The notes: generated by a model from the letters alone, not told the origin. Positions 23,760 through 36,272 are shown, counted from the first letter of the stretch. The stretch is 64,000 nucleotides of DNA from Heliocidaris tuberculata (GCA_025618425.1 CM046836.1:23616756-23680755), one strand, 5' to 3'. Translations and numbers: made by a program.

Positions 23760-26700
23760 AAATTTTCCCATTTTTTAAAATGTAGTGTTAGTTTGTCCTT
23801 TATTCTTGCCTTTTCATATTCATTTTTTTCGGAGTTCTTTACAGCCTTACATATATCTTTACTAGTAGGAACCCTTCCATTTTTACGACTATTGTAAATC
23901 ATATATTTGACCATAATCAGTACATGATTAAGTAATATATTGTCTTTCATATCAACTCTAAAGCCCAGTAACACATCAATCCATTGTAGATTAAGTAGCT
24001 GAAACATTTTTAATTCATTTCCCACCTCCTTCCATATACTTGACACTTCTTTACATTTAAAGAAGACATGGCAATATGTTTCTATATCTTTTTTACAAAA
24101 TGAGCATAAATTTGATTGAGTTAGTCCAAATGCGTATAGTTTATCATTACAAAATACAACGCTATGTAAAAGCTTGTACTGAAATTCCCTTAACTTCCAA
24201 TCTAGAGTACAAAATCTGGGAATTGAAAAACATGTTGCTACTGCTGACTTATCCAGATTTAAAGCTAATACCTCTGGATGTTTAAAAACAAAGGAATCCT
24301 GTAATGTACCAATACAAATGTTGTAGAGCATTTTGGAAGACAGAGAATCAAAGGAGTAGACTCTTTTGTTAATATTAAAATAAATGTTGGAAAAGTCAAG
24401 AGTGTCATTCAAAGTATCATCTTTTCTTCTTTTCACCTTCCAAGAAACTGGTAACTTAGTATATACATCATTAAGGAAAAATATATCGTCTACATTTAGA
24501 CCTTTCCTTATAAAATAATCCCCTGATCTGATATTACCTTCTGCGTCAATCAGATGTTTCACTTGAAAAATGTTAGCATCAAATATTTTTTCATTAAAAT
24601 GAAAAATCCTACCTTTAATAAGAGTATTCTTAAAGATAATTTGATTTTCATCATGTGTTTCTTTGACAATAAATTGTTTCTCTTGTAAATAATTCCAGAT
24701 ATTCAAAAATTCCAAGTAGAGATCGGGTACTTTAATATTAATGGAATTGCAATTGTAATTGCAGAGAAATATCAACCTTCCCCCTACCTTTTTAAATGTA
24801 TAATCATAAAACTGTTTCCATTTCATGTTATTATTGCCATAAAGAAGTCTCTTAATCCACATTACACGTTGAGCGCAAACCATATACTTAAAGTTCAACA
24901 TTTTTAAACCCCGGTGTCATAGTTCATATATAAAATATTCCTTTTTATTTTATCGTGGCCATTCCATATAAAATTAAAACAGATTACCTCCATTTCCTTA
25001 AAAACCCATGATGGTACTGTCATTATAGAAGACACATATAATAATTTAGAAATTGCAAAAACTTTTACTAATTGAATTTTCCCAAAAAGTGTTAGATCTC
25101 TTTGCTTCCACCACCCTAACAATCTTTTTATTTTGCTCAGTATTTCTTTATAATTCATTTCTTCTTTAACATTAATATCTAAGGAAAAGTATACCCCTAG
25201 TACTTTAACAAATGAAACCATCTTACCCAACGTAATACTGGAAAAATCATCATTACTTTGACCAGAAGAACCCAACTTCATAATATGTGTTTTGTCCTTA
25301 TTAATTTTCAAACCAGATACTTGGGAGAAGGAATCCATTATTTTTTCTAAGATTTTCATATCTTCTGGATCTTTCAAAAAAATGGAGCAATCGTCTGCAT
25401 ACATTACTAACTTCATTTCTATATTGCCTATTGTAATACCCTTCAAGTTTTGTTCATTCCTAATAACCGATGCTAATGTTTCTATGATTAACAAAAATAA
25501 ATATGGAGACAAAGGATCTCCTTGTCTTACACCCCTACCTATTTCAAAATAACCTGTGGAAAACCCCCATTCATGACACAGCTAACTACATTATTATACA
25601 ATATTTCTATCCATCTACAAAAATATGAACCAAGACCATATTTTTTAATTAATACTTTCATATATGAGTGTGAAACGGTGTCGAAAGCTTTCTCAAAATC
25701 ACTTGTTACAAAAAACCCTTGTACATTGTATATCTTTGTGTAAAATATAACATCATCAATAATTCTTACAGCTTCTCCAATATTCCTACCAGGCAGAAAA
25801 CCCACCTGATCTACATGTATCACCTCTTCTATGACCTTCTTTATTCTCTCAGCCAAAACTTTAGACAATAGTTTATAGTCAACATTTAGAAGGGTAATTG
25901 GTCTGTAATTACGAATATATAAAGGGTTTTTATCTTCTTTTTTTAATTATAGTTATAACACCCTGTTTCTGTGTGGTAGACAGTTCACCTTTCTCAAAAG
26001 AGGTATTAAATGAATCTAAAACAAGGTTCCCTATATCAGGCCAGAAGGTGCGATAAAATTCCACTGACAGACCGTCATTTCCAGGAGATTTGTTTAAAGA
26101 CATTTTTTTTAATATTGAAGTACATTCACCAATCGTAATTTTATCATCACATAATTTCTTACTAGCTTCACTAATTTTCAAAGGGGAGATGTCACAAAAA
26201 TAACCATCCGTCCTACCCGTTCCATCATGCTCTGAGTATAAGTTATGGTAAAAATGTCTAATTTCTGTTAAAATTTCTTTCGGATCAGTTATTTCCTCAT
26301 TTCTGCCTTCTAATTTCAGTTTGTCTATAAATGTTTTTCTCTGATTTGATGCCAACAGCTGTTTAAAGTAATTTTCATTGATTTCACTTTCTTCAAACCA
26401 TTTTGCACGCGATCTAACTTTTAACCCTACTACTGTCTGATTATATATCTTTTTTAAATCATTTCTCTTTAACTCTAAATTCTGTAAAATATCATCATTT
26501 GGAGAAATAACCAGTAAATCTTCCAGCTTCTGAATATCTATCTGTAATTTTCTTAATTTTTCCTTCGTTTCCTGTGCCTTAGCTTTGGAATATTTCTTGG
26601 TTTTTTCACGAATATTCATTTTAACGAAATCCCACAGGACTCTTGAATCTGTAATGTCTTTCTTCCCCTGATCTACAAAAGATTTAATTTCTGCTTTCAT

Positions 26701-27530
26701 ATATTGAACATATTCTACATCTAGACACAGACTATTATTAAACTTCCAGTAAGATGGACCTATTTTTCGAAAAACTTTATCACCCCAAAACAGACTTAGA
26801 AGAATAGCAGAGTGATCAGGAGCTATAGAGGGTATAATATTGCACTCAGAAATTTGTTTATCTAGTTCATTTGAAATAATCCAATAGTCTAACCTACTTT
26901 GAATTAAAGGGTTATTTTGCCTGTAGGTAAACTGAATCTTGTCTGGGTTTCTCTTCCTCCAAATATCCGTTATATCAAACCTTCCAAGGAAATCCTCAAA
27001 TTCTAAATTGAAAGTATGACCTTTAATACTCCCCTTACTTGAGATATCTAAGTCAAAATTCCGAATCATATTAAAATCCCCACCAACTATCAAAAGAGAT
27101 TTGTTTACATTGAAGTCATTAAGGCGGACACTTAAATGATTTAGAAAATCAATCTGTTCCTGCTGTTTATCTCGAACTGGAAAATATACATTACAAAGAA
27201 TATATCTTATTTTTTGTACGTTCACTTCTAAAATTATGTACCTCCCTTCTGAATCACATTCACTTCTCAATACATTCAACTTCAAGTTATGTGAAATCAG
27301 AATACAAACTCCTCGACTGTGGTTGCTTCCGTGACTAAAAAAGCACTCCCCACTCCATTCCCTCTCCCATTGATCCTCCACATCGTTTGTACTAAACGTT
27401 TCCTGAAAGAAAAGTATATCTCCTCTTTGTTTACTCCACTTAACTATATAGCGTTCCTTTTGGTAACGTCTCTGAGACCTTTAACATTTAAAGAGATTAT
27501 ATTCAACAAATTATTCTTACTGTCCATCAT
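23750..27530 (-). pseudogene. LINE ORF2: endonuclease and reverse transcriptase, frame-broken
   Basis: This encodes the ORF2 polyprotein of an L1/Tx1-group retrotransposon. It nicks target DNA and primes reverse transcription there. In order: start MDSKNN at 27527 or one codon earlier, FFQETFST, endonuclease motifs VGGDFNMIRNFDL, SRLDYWIIS and APDHSAILLSL, RT motifs NKSPGNDGLSVEF, FVTSDFEKAFDTVSH, VRQGDPLSPYLF and MYADDCSIFL, and a C-terminal CCHC-like CSFCKKDIETYCHVFFKC. Frame breaks lie near 27455 (in-frame TAG), 25925, 25535 and 24904. Otherwise about 1,260 residues are readable. The few lesions make it one of the younger LINE copies here. Codon use is AT-rich. Confidence 0.85.
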
Positions 27531-27560
27531 ACATAATTACAACACTATTACAGAAGATCA

Positions 27561-29364
27561 GTGCACTCGTTTTTATGCTAGCAGCGCCCTCAGGTGGCGG
27601 AAAAAGTCAAAAACTCGCAAAACTCGTAAGAACTGGCTGAGAACCTGTCGAGGAATGGAATGGGTTCGAAAAAACTCTACTGTACATTCAAAATCCATGT
27701 CAGATTCGTAAATTTTTCCAGATTTGTAGAAAATTATATACTGCAGAAGGAGAAAGTTTAAAAAATGGGAGTCCATGCACTCGTTTTTTGTGCTGGCAGC
27801 GCCCTCAGGTGGCGGAAAAAGTCAAAAACTCGCAAAACTCGTAAGAACTGGCTGAGAATCTGTCGAGGAATGGAATTGGTTCGAAAAAATTCAACTGTAC
27901 ATTCAAAATCCATGTCAGATTCGTAATTTTTTTTCCAGATTTGTAGAAAATTATATACTGCAGAAGGAGAAAGTTTTAAAAATGGGGGTCCATGAACTCG
28001 TTTTTGTGCTAGCAGCGCCCCCAGTAGGTGGAAAAAGTCAAAAACTCACAACAATCGCAAAAACTGCTGCTGGGAACCTATCTGGGAATGGGATGGGTTC
28101 GAAAAAAATCTACTGTACATTCAAAATCCATGTCAGATTCGTCAATTTTTCCAGATTTGTAGAGAATTATATACTGCAGAAGGAGAAAGTTTAAAAAATG
28201 GGGGTCCATGCACTCGTTTTTGTGCTAGCAGCGCCCCCAGTTGGCGGAAAAAGTCAAAAACTCGCAAAATTCGCAAAAACTGCAGATGGCTGGCTGGGAA
28301 CCTGTCTGGGAATGGGATGGGTTCGAAAAAAACTCTGCTGTACATTCAAAATCCATGTCAGATTCGTCAATTTTTCCAGATTTGTAGAAAATTATATACT
28401 GCAGAAGGAGAAAGTTTAAAAAACGGGAGTCCATGCACTCGTTTTTGTCCTAGCAGCTCCCTTAGTTGGCGGAAAAAGTCAAAAACTCGCAAAATTCGCA
28501 AAAACTGCGCATGGCTGGCTGGGAACCTGTCTGGGAATGGGATGGGTTCGAAAAAAACTCTACTGTACATTCAAAATCCATGTCAGATTCGTCAATTTTT
28601 CCAGATTTGTAGAGAAGATTATACAGAAGGAGAAGACAGTTTTTAAGAGGGGGGTCCATGCACTCGTTTTTGTGCTAGCAGCATCCTCATTCGGCAGAAG
28701 AAGTCAAAAACTCGCAAAACTCGCAAAAACGGCGCATGGCTGGCTGGGAACCTGTGTGGGAATGGGATGGATTCGAAAAAAACTCTATACTGTACATTCA
28801 AAATCCATGTCAGATTCGTAAATTTTTCCAGATTTGTAGAGAATTATATACTGCAAAAGGAGAAAGTTTAAAAAATGGGGGTCCATGCACTCGTTTTTGT
28901 GCTAGCAGCGCCCTTAGTTGGCGGAAAAGGTCAAAAACTCGCAAAACTCGCAAAAACTGCGCATGGATGGCTGGGAACCTGTCCGGGAATGGGATGGGTT
29001 CGAAATAACTCTACTGTACATTCAAAATCCATGTCAGATTTGTCAATTTTTCCAGATTTGTAGAGAAGATTTTACAGAAGGAGTAAATAATTTTTAAAAT
29101 GGGGGTCCATGCACTCGTTTTTTGTGCTAGCAGCATCCCCAGTTGTCAGAAGAAGTCAAAAACTCGCAAAACTCGCAAAAACGGCGCATGGCTGGCTGGG
29201 AACCTGTGTGGGAATGGGATGGGTGCAAAATAACTCTACTGTACATTCAAAATCCATGTCATTCTCACCAAAGCTTCCAAATTTGTAAAGAAAAGTATAC
29301 CGAAGGAGGCGAGACTTTGAAAAAAGGGGGTCCATGTACTGGTTTTTGTGCTGGCAGCGCCCCC
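27561..29364 (+). repeat. Left tandem array, 215-228 bp units
   Basis: Nine starts of the unit are seen near 27561, 27776, 27993, 28209, 28434, 28659, 28887, 29110 and 29336. Each contains TGCACTCGTTTTTGTGCTAG, GCAGCGCCCTCAGGTGGCGG or a variant, AAAACTCGCAAAACTCGC, GGGAACCTGTCTGGGAATGG and TCCATGTCAGATTCGTC. All ORFs here are readings of the repeat. The array matches the inverted array at 41545-42650. Confidence 0.9.
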
Positions 29365-29466
29365 GTGTGGCGGCGAGTCTTAAAGTTACAAATTCTCGTC
29401 GGAAATATTGCTACTAACTTTACTCTCAAAACTTGCTCGATTGCCTATTATCAGACATGTAACTGA

Positions 29467-29526
<60 letters not shown>
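29467..29526 (+). repeat. (ATT)n microsatellite
   Basis: About 20 ATT units, followed by poly-T, (TA)n and poly-G runs up to 29682. Confidence 0.95.
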
Positions 29527-29565
29527 CTTATCTTATTTTTTTTAAATATTTTTAAAAATTTATTA

Positions 29566-29597
<32 letters not shown>

Positions 29598-30089
29598 GTT
29601 TTTTTTTTTGAGGGGGGGGGTTTGGGGGGGGGGGGTACATTCACGACCCCAGGCACCGGAGGCGGGGGGGGGGGGGGGAAGAGGGGGAATTTCCCCAACC
29701 AATCATTCAAAAAAAGGGGGCAACCCCCTCCCCCTGATCCCCTCGCAAGAAAAAAATTACAACTTAATTGATTTCGCATAACTAAGCTGCCTTGTGAGTG
29801 ATCTATATAAATCGTGCAAACCTTCAGTATTCAATTTTCTTTTTTTATCGCACTCTGTCACTACGGTCCCTACTATAATTAATAGACGCAATGTTTCTTT
29901 ACATTTAGAAACCCTTTCTATTGTACTATATTTTGCCCCTACCCCCCCCCCCCCTCCCCACACACACACTCAAGATAATAAAGCTTGAAGTATTGCGATC
30001 AGCTTTCTAGTGCTCCAAAAGGCGAAGTATCGCAAGCATGGTCGCTCCGCTCCCTTACATGCAAATAGGAGCAATGTCCCTGCCGGAAA

Positions 30090-30990
30090 GAACACATAGT
30101 CACCACAGTGTGTTCACATAGTCAACATATAGTGAACTATATGGACACACTGTGAACACAGTGTAACCACAGTGTGGAAACACACTTTTCACTGTGTTGT
30201 GATACTCACTGTGTGAATCATATAGCAATGACACATAGTTGCCACATACTGAAAACGTTTACACTCTGTGATTAAGCTTCTTCACTGTGTTATAATGACA
30301 TGCACACTGTGTTCACATAATGAACACAATTTACCACATTGTGTTCACATAGTTCCACATAATGCCCACACTGTGAAGAAAATTGACACTGTGTGGCATC
30401 ATTTCGCCACAGTGTGCCCACATAGTTCCATATAGTGCCAACACTGTGAAGACAGTTGCCACTCTGTGGTATTAATTCGCCACAGTATGTTCACATAGTT
30501 CCACATAATGCCCACAATGTGAAGAAAATTGACACTGTGTGGCATCATTTCGCCACAGTGTGCCCACATAGTTCCATATAGTGCCAACACTGTGAAGACA
30601 GTTGCCACTCTGTGGTATTAATTCGCCACAGTGTGTTCACATAGTTCCACATAATGCCCACACTGTGAAGAAAATTGACACTCTGTGGTATTATTTCGCC
30701 ACAGTGTGCCCACATAGTTCCAACACTGTGAAGATAGTTGTCACAGTGTGTTCACATCGTTCCACATAATTCCCACACTGTGAAGAAAATTGGCACTCTG
30801 TGGTACTAATTCATCACAGTGTGCTCGTATAGTTCCACATACTGGACCACACTGTGAAGGAAGCTACCACCTGGGGGCATCATTTTCCACAGTGTGTTCA
30901 TATATTGCCCACACTGTGAAGAAGATTGCCAATCTGTGGCATTCATTCAACACAGTGTGTTCATATACTCCCACAAAGTGATCACATTGT
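30090..30990. repeat. Left subterminal CACAGTGTG array
   Basis: Dense 9-10 bp units CACAGTGTG, CACACTGTG and CATAGTTCCACAT-like spacers occur. A higher-order unit of about 120-180 bp is visible (for example 30350-30480 against 30480-30640). Confidence 0.85.
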
Positions 30991-31001
30991 GAAGAACATT
31001 T

Positions 31002-31560
31002 TCAGAAAGAAATTAAGAGAAAACGATAGAATGATGAAAACAAGGAAAGATAGAAAGATGAAATGACAGAATGATAAAAACAAAGAAAAACAAAGAAAAA
31101 CAGGGAAAGATTGAAGAGAAAATGATAGAATGATATAAAAACAAAGGAAAACAAAAGAAAACAAGGAAAGATAGAAAGATAAATGATAGAATATGATAAA
31201 AAGAAAGAAAAACAAAAGGAAACAAGGAAAGATAAAACGATAAAATGATAAACACATAAGAAATCTAAACAAAGAAAAGACGATAGGATGATGAAAACAA
31301 AGAAAACAAAAAAAAAAGAAGCCTTGGAAAGATGTAGAGATAAACGCATCAGGCAGGAAATCAAACCGTATACTGCATAGGCCTAGACGTAATACGTCTA
31401 GAATATGATAAAAAGAAAGAAAAACAAAAGGAAACAAGGAAAGATAAAACGATAAAATGATAAACACATAAGAAATCTGCAGAAGGAAGACGTAATACGT
31501 AATACGTAATACGTAATACGTCTATGCAGTATACGGTTTGATTTCCGCGCGAAAAAATTG
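31002..31560. repeat. A-rich GAAAGATAGAAAGATGA repeats and direct duplication
   Basis: Purine-rich degenerate repeats. The segment 31187-31265 is repeated in the same orientation at 31398-31480. An inverted pair containing ATCAAACCGTATACTGCATA lies at 31355-31381 and 31519-31546. ATACGTA repeats occur at 31494-31516. Apparent long minus-strand ORFs here are low-complexity artefacts. Confidence 0.75.
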
Positions 31561-31803
31561 ACGCGCGAAAAAATTGACCCGCTTACCTCAGCTGCCATAG
31601 CAACAAGACCACTTTGAGCGATTTGAGACATAAAACATGCGCGCGCGGATTGTGAAAGCAAACAAATCGTTCTTCAAGAACCGTTCCTCTACTAGAGCGG
31701 TCTAACTTGGAGCGGTCCAGCAGGGATGTGTTAAAGGCCTCTTAAAGTATAGATATACGCAGATTAATCATTAGCTTATCATTCATTATTCGAATTCGAC
31801 AAA
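31561..31803 (+). promoter_or_regulatory. Putative promoter region of the element-borne gene
   Basis: A GC-richer stretch with CGCGCGAAAAAATTGA twice and GCGCGCGCGG precedes the first ATG at 31804. AGTATAGATATA near 31747 could act as a TATA-like box. Position and composition are the only support. Confidence 0.3.
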
Positions 31804-32022
31804 ATGAGTAAGAAACTGGCTGCAAAAAAGCTTTGGGCTTTGGTATTATGGGTTGAGACCAAGCAGGTCTCAATCATGAGTGAGGAATTCATTCCGGACA
31901 AGAAGATGTTGGGGGACCCGGCCAGAGAGGGCATGGTCATCTACTCATCTATGGCCGGACAGGGGTGAAGCCTCCCAAGAATGGATGGGACAGCTACAGG
32001 GCGAGAGTCCTTGCCTCCAGTG
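31804..32022 (+). CDS. Element-borne gene of unknown function, exon 1
   Basis: This is the first coding exon of a multi-exon gene inside the CACAGTGTG element. It starts MSKKLAAKKLWALVLWVETK, then VSIMSEEFIPDKKMLGDPAR. TGA follows a run of four G (31962-31965), but one base shifted the frame continues VKPPKNGWDSYRARVLASS up to a good donor GTGAGT at 32023. One missing G would join the two. The pattern (aromatic-rich strand W-x-L-V-x-W-V, later GWDSYRARVL) recalls the small N-terminal domain found in lineage-expanded invertebrate proteins, some with BEN domains. That is a resemblance from memory and not an assignment. Later exons are 33309-33475, 34419-34550, 36031-36272 and perhaps 37201-37268. 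Confidence 0.5.
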
Positions 32023-33308
32023 GTGAGTAGAAAAGGCTCAGTCATTTTTCATATTAGGGTGTCCACAGAAATTTTCCATTGACTTGGTCTTGGAGGGTTG
32101 ACATTTTGGATGAAAATAAAAAAGGCTGAATTCTGAAAATTTTGATGAACAAATTCAAATCTTCTCCGGACACCCTAGTCTATTCATTATTCTATTTCTA
32201 ACTTTGTCAAATTAGGATCCACATCATTCAGTCACATAGTCTACATCTTTAGGAAAATCAAAGATGGTTTGATTCAAACCATCAATTTATTTTTCACTTA
32301 GACTCTAGGTCTAGACCTATAAAAAGTTCTAAATTAGAGGTCTAGAATTCTACTCTGAAAATAAATCTAGAACCTACTCTCTAACTACACTTGACTTGTG
32401 ACGTTAACTCTAAAGAGACTAGCTTAACATGAAACATTTATCGACAGTTAGATCTCGATAAAGTTAACATTACCCTTTGGGTGTTGGAGTTATTTTACAT
32501 CATTAAAATGTCCTGCTTTTTTTCATAAGCTGTCTGTTCTTGTGGAAAATAGAGAACACAGCAACATTTAAACTTAAAATTAAACTCAATACATTAACTT
32601 TACAGATGAGATACTTCTAGAACTACTTCTGCTTCTACAGGAATAGACTCCGCAAACGTAATGCAGATATGAATGTATCATGTAACGTTTGATATTGTTA
32701 GATGCTGAGAATGTAGACACATTTTTTCCACAGAAATAATGTGAGTGTGACCACTGAAAAAGACTCAAATTTCTTTGAAAATCAAATAATTTCCTAATTA
32801 AATCCAATTAATCAATACAGTTCTAATGTTAACTATGAAAATGTAGTCTACATGGTTATGAAGTATTAACTTAATAGTAAGTAGATCTAGATTCTAACTA
32901 GGATCTACGCTTTAACACATTTTGAAGTTTTCCCCTGTGATAATTTTTCACAGCAACTCAAACATGCACTGATCAACTGGTGTTTCTTTGTTTACATCGA
33001 TGAAGGGTTAAAAACAAATAACAATTTATCACTCAATCGCTGTGTGACAGTGAGACCTGTGAGCATTATAATGGCAAGTTGCTGTTACAACCCAAAATTT
33101 GTATTGAATGCCTGTGTTACCCATTGATGACGGATTATTAACCAAACTATGAGAAGTTTACCCAAGGGGCTATGTATGTCATTAAACATGAAAACATTCA
33201 TGCCAGATTATAGAGGTCTACCCACATTAGGTTCTGCATAATCTAACCTATTAGTTGGATATCAAGTTAATACATCCCCCTACCTTGTTCATTGTGTTCT
33301 TAATGCAG
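32023..33308 (+). other. Intron 1 of the element-borne gene
   Basis: AT-rich, no repeats or genes recognised. Starts GTGAGT and ends TTAATGCAG. Confidence 0.5.
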
Positions 33309-33475
33309 AATATCGGAGCACAATAGTAGAAAAAGAAAAGGAATACATTAGAGATAAGAATGACAGCTGTCAAAACGAGGAGTCCGAGCTGTCATCCAGT
33401 GATGTAGAGATGGAGGAGATACATACAAGCCGGGCTACAAGTGCAGGAAGAAATCAAGTAAACAAAAAAAAAAAG
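33309..33475 (+). CDS. Element-borne gene, exon 2
   Basis: The acceptor ends TTAATGCAG at 33308. Two bases complete a codon with exon 1, then YRSTIVEKEKEYIRDKND, ESELSSSDVEMEEIHTSRAT and a lysine run. It ends at the donor GTGGGC. Highly charged and probably unstructured or coiled-coil linker. The closing run of eleven A is a likely indel site: phase with exon 3 fits only if one or two bases differ. Confidence 0.5.
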
Positions 33476-34418
33476 GTGGGCTATGGGGAATTACTTTGGA
33501 GAAAAACTGAGGAAGTGGAAAAGTTATGTAATGAGGTTAATATTAGCAGTACATGTATATAGGTCCTACAGTAATTGCTTTGCTACATTGGACTAAAACT
33601 ACATGTATCTGCTGTACAGACTAGACATGTGGTACTTGCAGGAGTGACAATGACTGAATATTGAATACCAAAAAATTGCTAATGGCATGCAGCATACTGG
33701 TACCAAAATGTCTACTTAAACATAGAACACAACAGCACTTTTGTTTTCTGAGTTTAAAAAAAAAACATACTATTATACAACCGTATAACTTTTTATCAAT
33801 TTTATTTCCATGTCATATCTGTGCCTTTTCTAGGTCAAATATTTGTTGGAAAGTTTATGCACAGTAATTTTTAAGGTAGAAAAATTAATAAATACTACAA
33901 ATGCTTGGTTTAGAAGTTAGATAATTTCTAGCTCTTAGAGGGGCAGTCCACCCTGAAAATATTTTTTTTTCGGAAGAGAAGCAAAAAAATGAATGGAACA
34001 GTTCAGTATTAAGGTTTTAGCAAACTGATGACAAATGAGAAAAATTTAGGAATTATTGAAGGTGTGATATTGCATTTTTGGTTGCAATTGTTATATTTAG
34101 GGTTCTGTATGCTTAAAATTTTTAATATTTTTTTAGTACCGACCAGATGCGATGTGAGCTTGCATTGCTCGCATGATACATCACAGAGTTGCCAATTTGT
34201 GTTTGATGAATTGGAGCATCATGATTAAATGCTTGTTTTCCCCATCTATTAAAATAAGAAACTTTCACTTTTTTTTTTTTTTAATAGATGGGGAAAACAA
34301 GAATGAAACCTTTTACTGAGGAATTGGGGAATGGAATGTCCCTTCATCTCTACACTTAACAATTCACTTTCCTCATGCTTTTGGCTTTCTGTTTTATTGA
34401 TCATTTGTTTATTTTCAG
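33476..34418 (+). other. Intron 2 of the element-borne gene
   Basis: Contains a MITE-like segment from about 33936 (GAGGGGCAGTCCACCCTGA) and a 70-bp hairpin (34232-34301) whose 21-bp arms CTTGTTTTCCCCATCTATTA and complement surround an A/T-rich loop. Confidence 0.5.
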
Positions 34419-34550
34419 GCAGAAAATGCAGTCATGAGCTCACTGCTTATATAGACAGTGAGGCAGAAGAAGATTGGGTTGTGAAGAAAATAAAGAAAAC
34501 TGAACAAAGCGATGTGGATGACCTGTCTAAGCAGGTACAAGCCAACACTG
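34419..34550 (+). CDS. Element-borne gene, exon 3
   Basis: The acceptor ATTTTCAG ends at 34418 and the donor GTAAGC starts at 34551. In the open frame: RKCSHELTAYIDSEAEEDWV, then VKKIKKTEQSDVDDLSKQVQ and ANT. Acidic then basic, helical-looking. It ends in phase 1, matching exon 4 exactly. Confidence 0.5.
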
Positions 34551-36030
34551 GTAAGCATGTTTGATAACTTGTACATCATCAGCACATAATTTAAAAGGTG
34601 CTGCTCAGTGCATTGTTTTGTTTGTTTGTGTGTTTTTTTTTTTTTTTTTTTTTTGTGGGGGGGGGGTCTTTTTAGGGTCTTGTTTTGGGGGATTGGGGCA
34701 TCACTTTATTGGTATTTCACATGCAATAAAGCAAAAGTGACTTTTAAAGTGCCCATGACAATGACTGCTGCTCATCCATATTCAGTTAATGTAATCCTGA
34801 TTATACATGTATTCACAATAGATGACAAAAAGTATTTTGGATGTGTGCTTTTATCCACAGATCCTGGGTAAGTGTAAGCTTATGACAACCACTTTCATTA
34901 GATGCGGCTGTCTGAAAGATTTGAAAAGATTGAGGGTTTAATGCAAAATGATATCAGTCATTTATTGATATGTTAATTTTAATTTGGCAATACAGGGAAT
35001 ATTAATTATTGTGGCACCTATTTACAGTGCAGTAAATATGAATTGTATCATATTGTAGCACTCTAAATATAATATTAATATAATAATATGTGTGTGTGGA
35101 TATGGGATGTCAGTTATATAATTGTGGGTAGCGTTCGATGGTCAAGTAGAGATACAGGAAGACAAAATACAATATATCACACAGTGGAATATCGTTCCAG
35201 TATGCTTTAATAATGAATATCGACAATGATCGAAAATATGTGATGACTGGTACTCCTTATTCCACGGTCATGGGATGGGCCTGGAGTACAAAATGCTGTA
35301 GGGTTGGAACAAAGCTCAAAAACCCAAAGAAGACTGCCTCTTCTACTTTCTTCAACTATCTTTATACTACCTGACAGGAAATGTGTGTCACACTGTTTCT
35401 TTGTTCTAAGACCAGGTAATGAGGAAATGGGTGTGTTTGGACAAGTGTTTAATCGGACAAGTGTTTGGACAGTGTCAAAAACCCAAAGAAGACTGCCTCT
35501 TCTACTTTCTTCAACTATCTTTATACTACCTGACAGGAAATGTGTGTCACACTGTTTCTTTGTTCTAAGACCAGGTAATGAGGAAATAGGTGTGTTTGGA
35601 AAAGTGTTTAATCGGACAAGTGTTTGGACAGTGTTTGAACAGCTTGTGAGAGTGAGAGAGAGAGTGAGGGGGGGGGGGGGGCTGGGATAATAAGGAGTTA
35701 CATAATAGTGGCCCAGTAGAGATAAACAATCTTGCCTTGGGTCAGTGAACTCTTTAGATTGCTGTTCAACTAATATTAATTATTTTAGACGTATATATTG
35801 ATTATTTCAACTCTTACAATAGAAACAAGTCTTTAGAGTGCAAAATCGGTCAATCATATATACTTCAACAGATATGGTAAAGATATATTTGGTACATATA
35901 CAGAATTTTGCTTAAAACAAAAAAAAAATGAATATTTCAAACTTACTTAAAATGCCCCAACTCAAACCAAATTTTTTTTTTCTGTTCCATCAACTCATTT
36001 TATCATCTTATTTGCAAATATTATTTTCAG
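34551..36030 (+). other. Intron 3 of the element-borne gene
   Basis: Includes poly-T/poly-G (34630-34667), the 159-bp in-frame tandem duplication at 35316-35633 and a poly-G at 35669-35680. Confidence 0.5.
35316..35633 (+). repeat. 159-bp tandem duplication, 2 units
   Basis: Units 35316-35474 and 35475-35633 are almost identical. The unit is a multiple of three and open in one frame (FILPDRKCVSHCFFVLRPGN repeated). A GTAATGAG donor-like site sits in each. Whether it is an exon is unclear. Confidence 0.85.
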
Positions 36031-36272
36031 AGCTACTGAGAAACATAAGGACCCCAATTGAAGAGGCAGTGGAGCGAGCACTGGCAAGATACTTTTCAGG
36101 TGGTAGAGCAGGTCCTTCTCAACGAGAGCCAACATCAGAACCAGATGCCAGAGCCATCCCAGTCCCACTTCCTGATCCAGTAACAGTAGGACCAGCCCTT
36201 CCAGATATAAAAGTGAGGCAAACATCACATGCCCCAGCTGTCCCACCCCTGCCCCAGCTGTCCCACCCCTGA
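36031..36272 (+). CDS. Element-borne gene, exon 4
   Basis: The acceptor TTATTTTCAG ends at 36030. Reads LLRNIRTPIEEAVERALARY, then a proline-rich tail (EPDARAIPVPLPDPVTVGP and on) to TGA 36270-36272. The tail holds a 20-bp tandem duplication (GCCCCAGCTGTCCCACCCCT, about 36231-36270) that shifts the frame; without it the exon would run on to a donor GTTTGT near 36308. A further exon 37201-37268 (EYQQRGCSVISMVIDSERPI, then EW and stop) is possible. Confidence 0.5.

Larger units (their letters stand above)
23016..27555 (-). mobile_element. Near-complete L1/Tx1-like LINE inserted in the left arm
   Basis: Read on the minus strand, it starts just upstream of ORF2 near 27555. ORF2 runs 27530-23750, a 3' untranslated part of about 700 bp follows with TA/CA microsatellites (23595-23740) and (ATT)n-like sequence, and it ends in a poly-A tail seen as T-run 23016-23031. 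The arm sequence interrupted at 23015 resumes at about 27556-27561. No ORF1 is present, so it is 5'-truncated or a one-ORF element. Confidence 0.85.

Noticed and set aside
27573..29466. Many overlapping ORFs of 60-110 residues on both strands
   Set aside because: All are periodic readings of the 215-228 bp satellite unit.
30090..30990. Regular short repeats resembling a CRISPR array
   Set aside because: The DNA is eukaryotic, spacers are not unique and both orientations of CACAGTGTG are mixed.
31002..31467. Long minus-strand ORFs rich in F, S and L
   Set aside because: They read A/G-rich tandem repeats of GAAAGATAGAAAGATGA type; low complexity and no domain.
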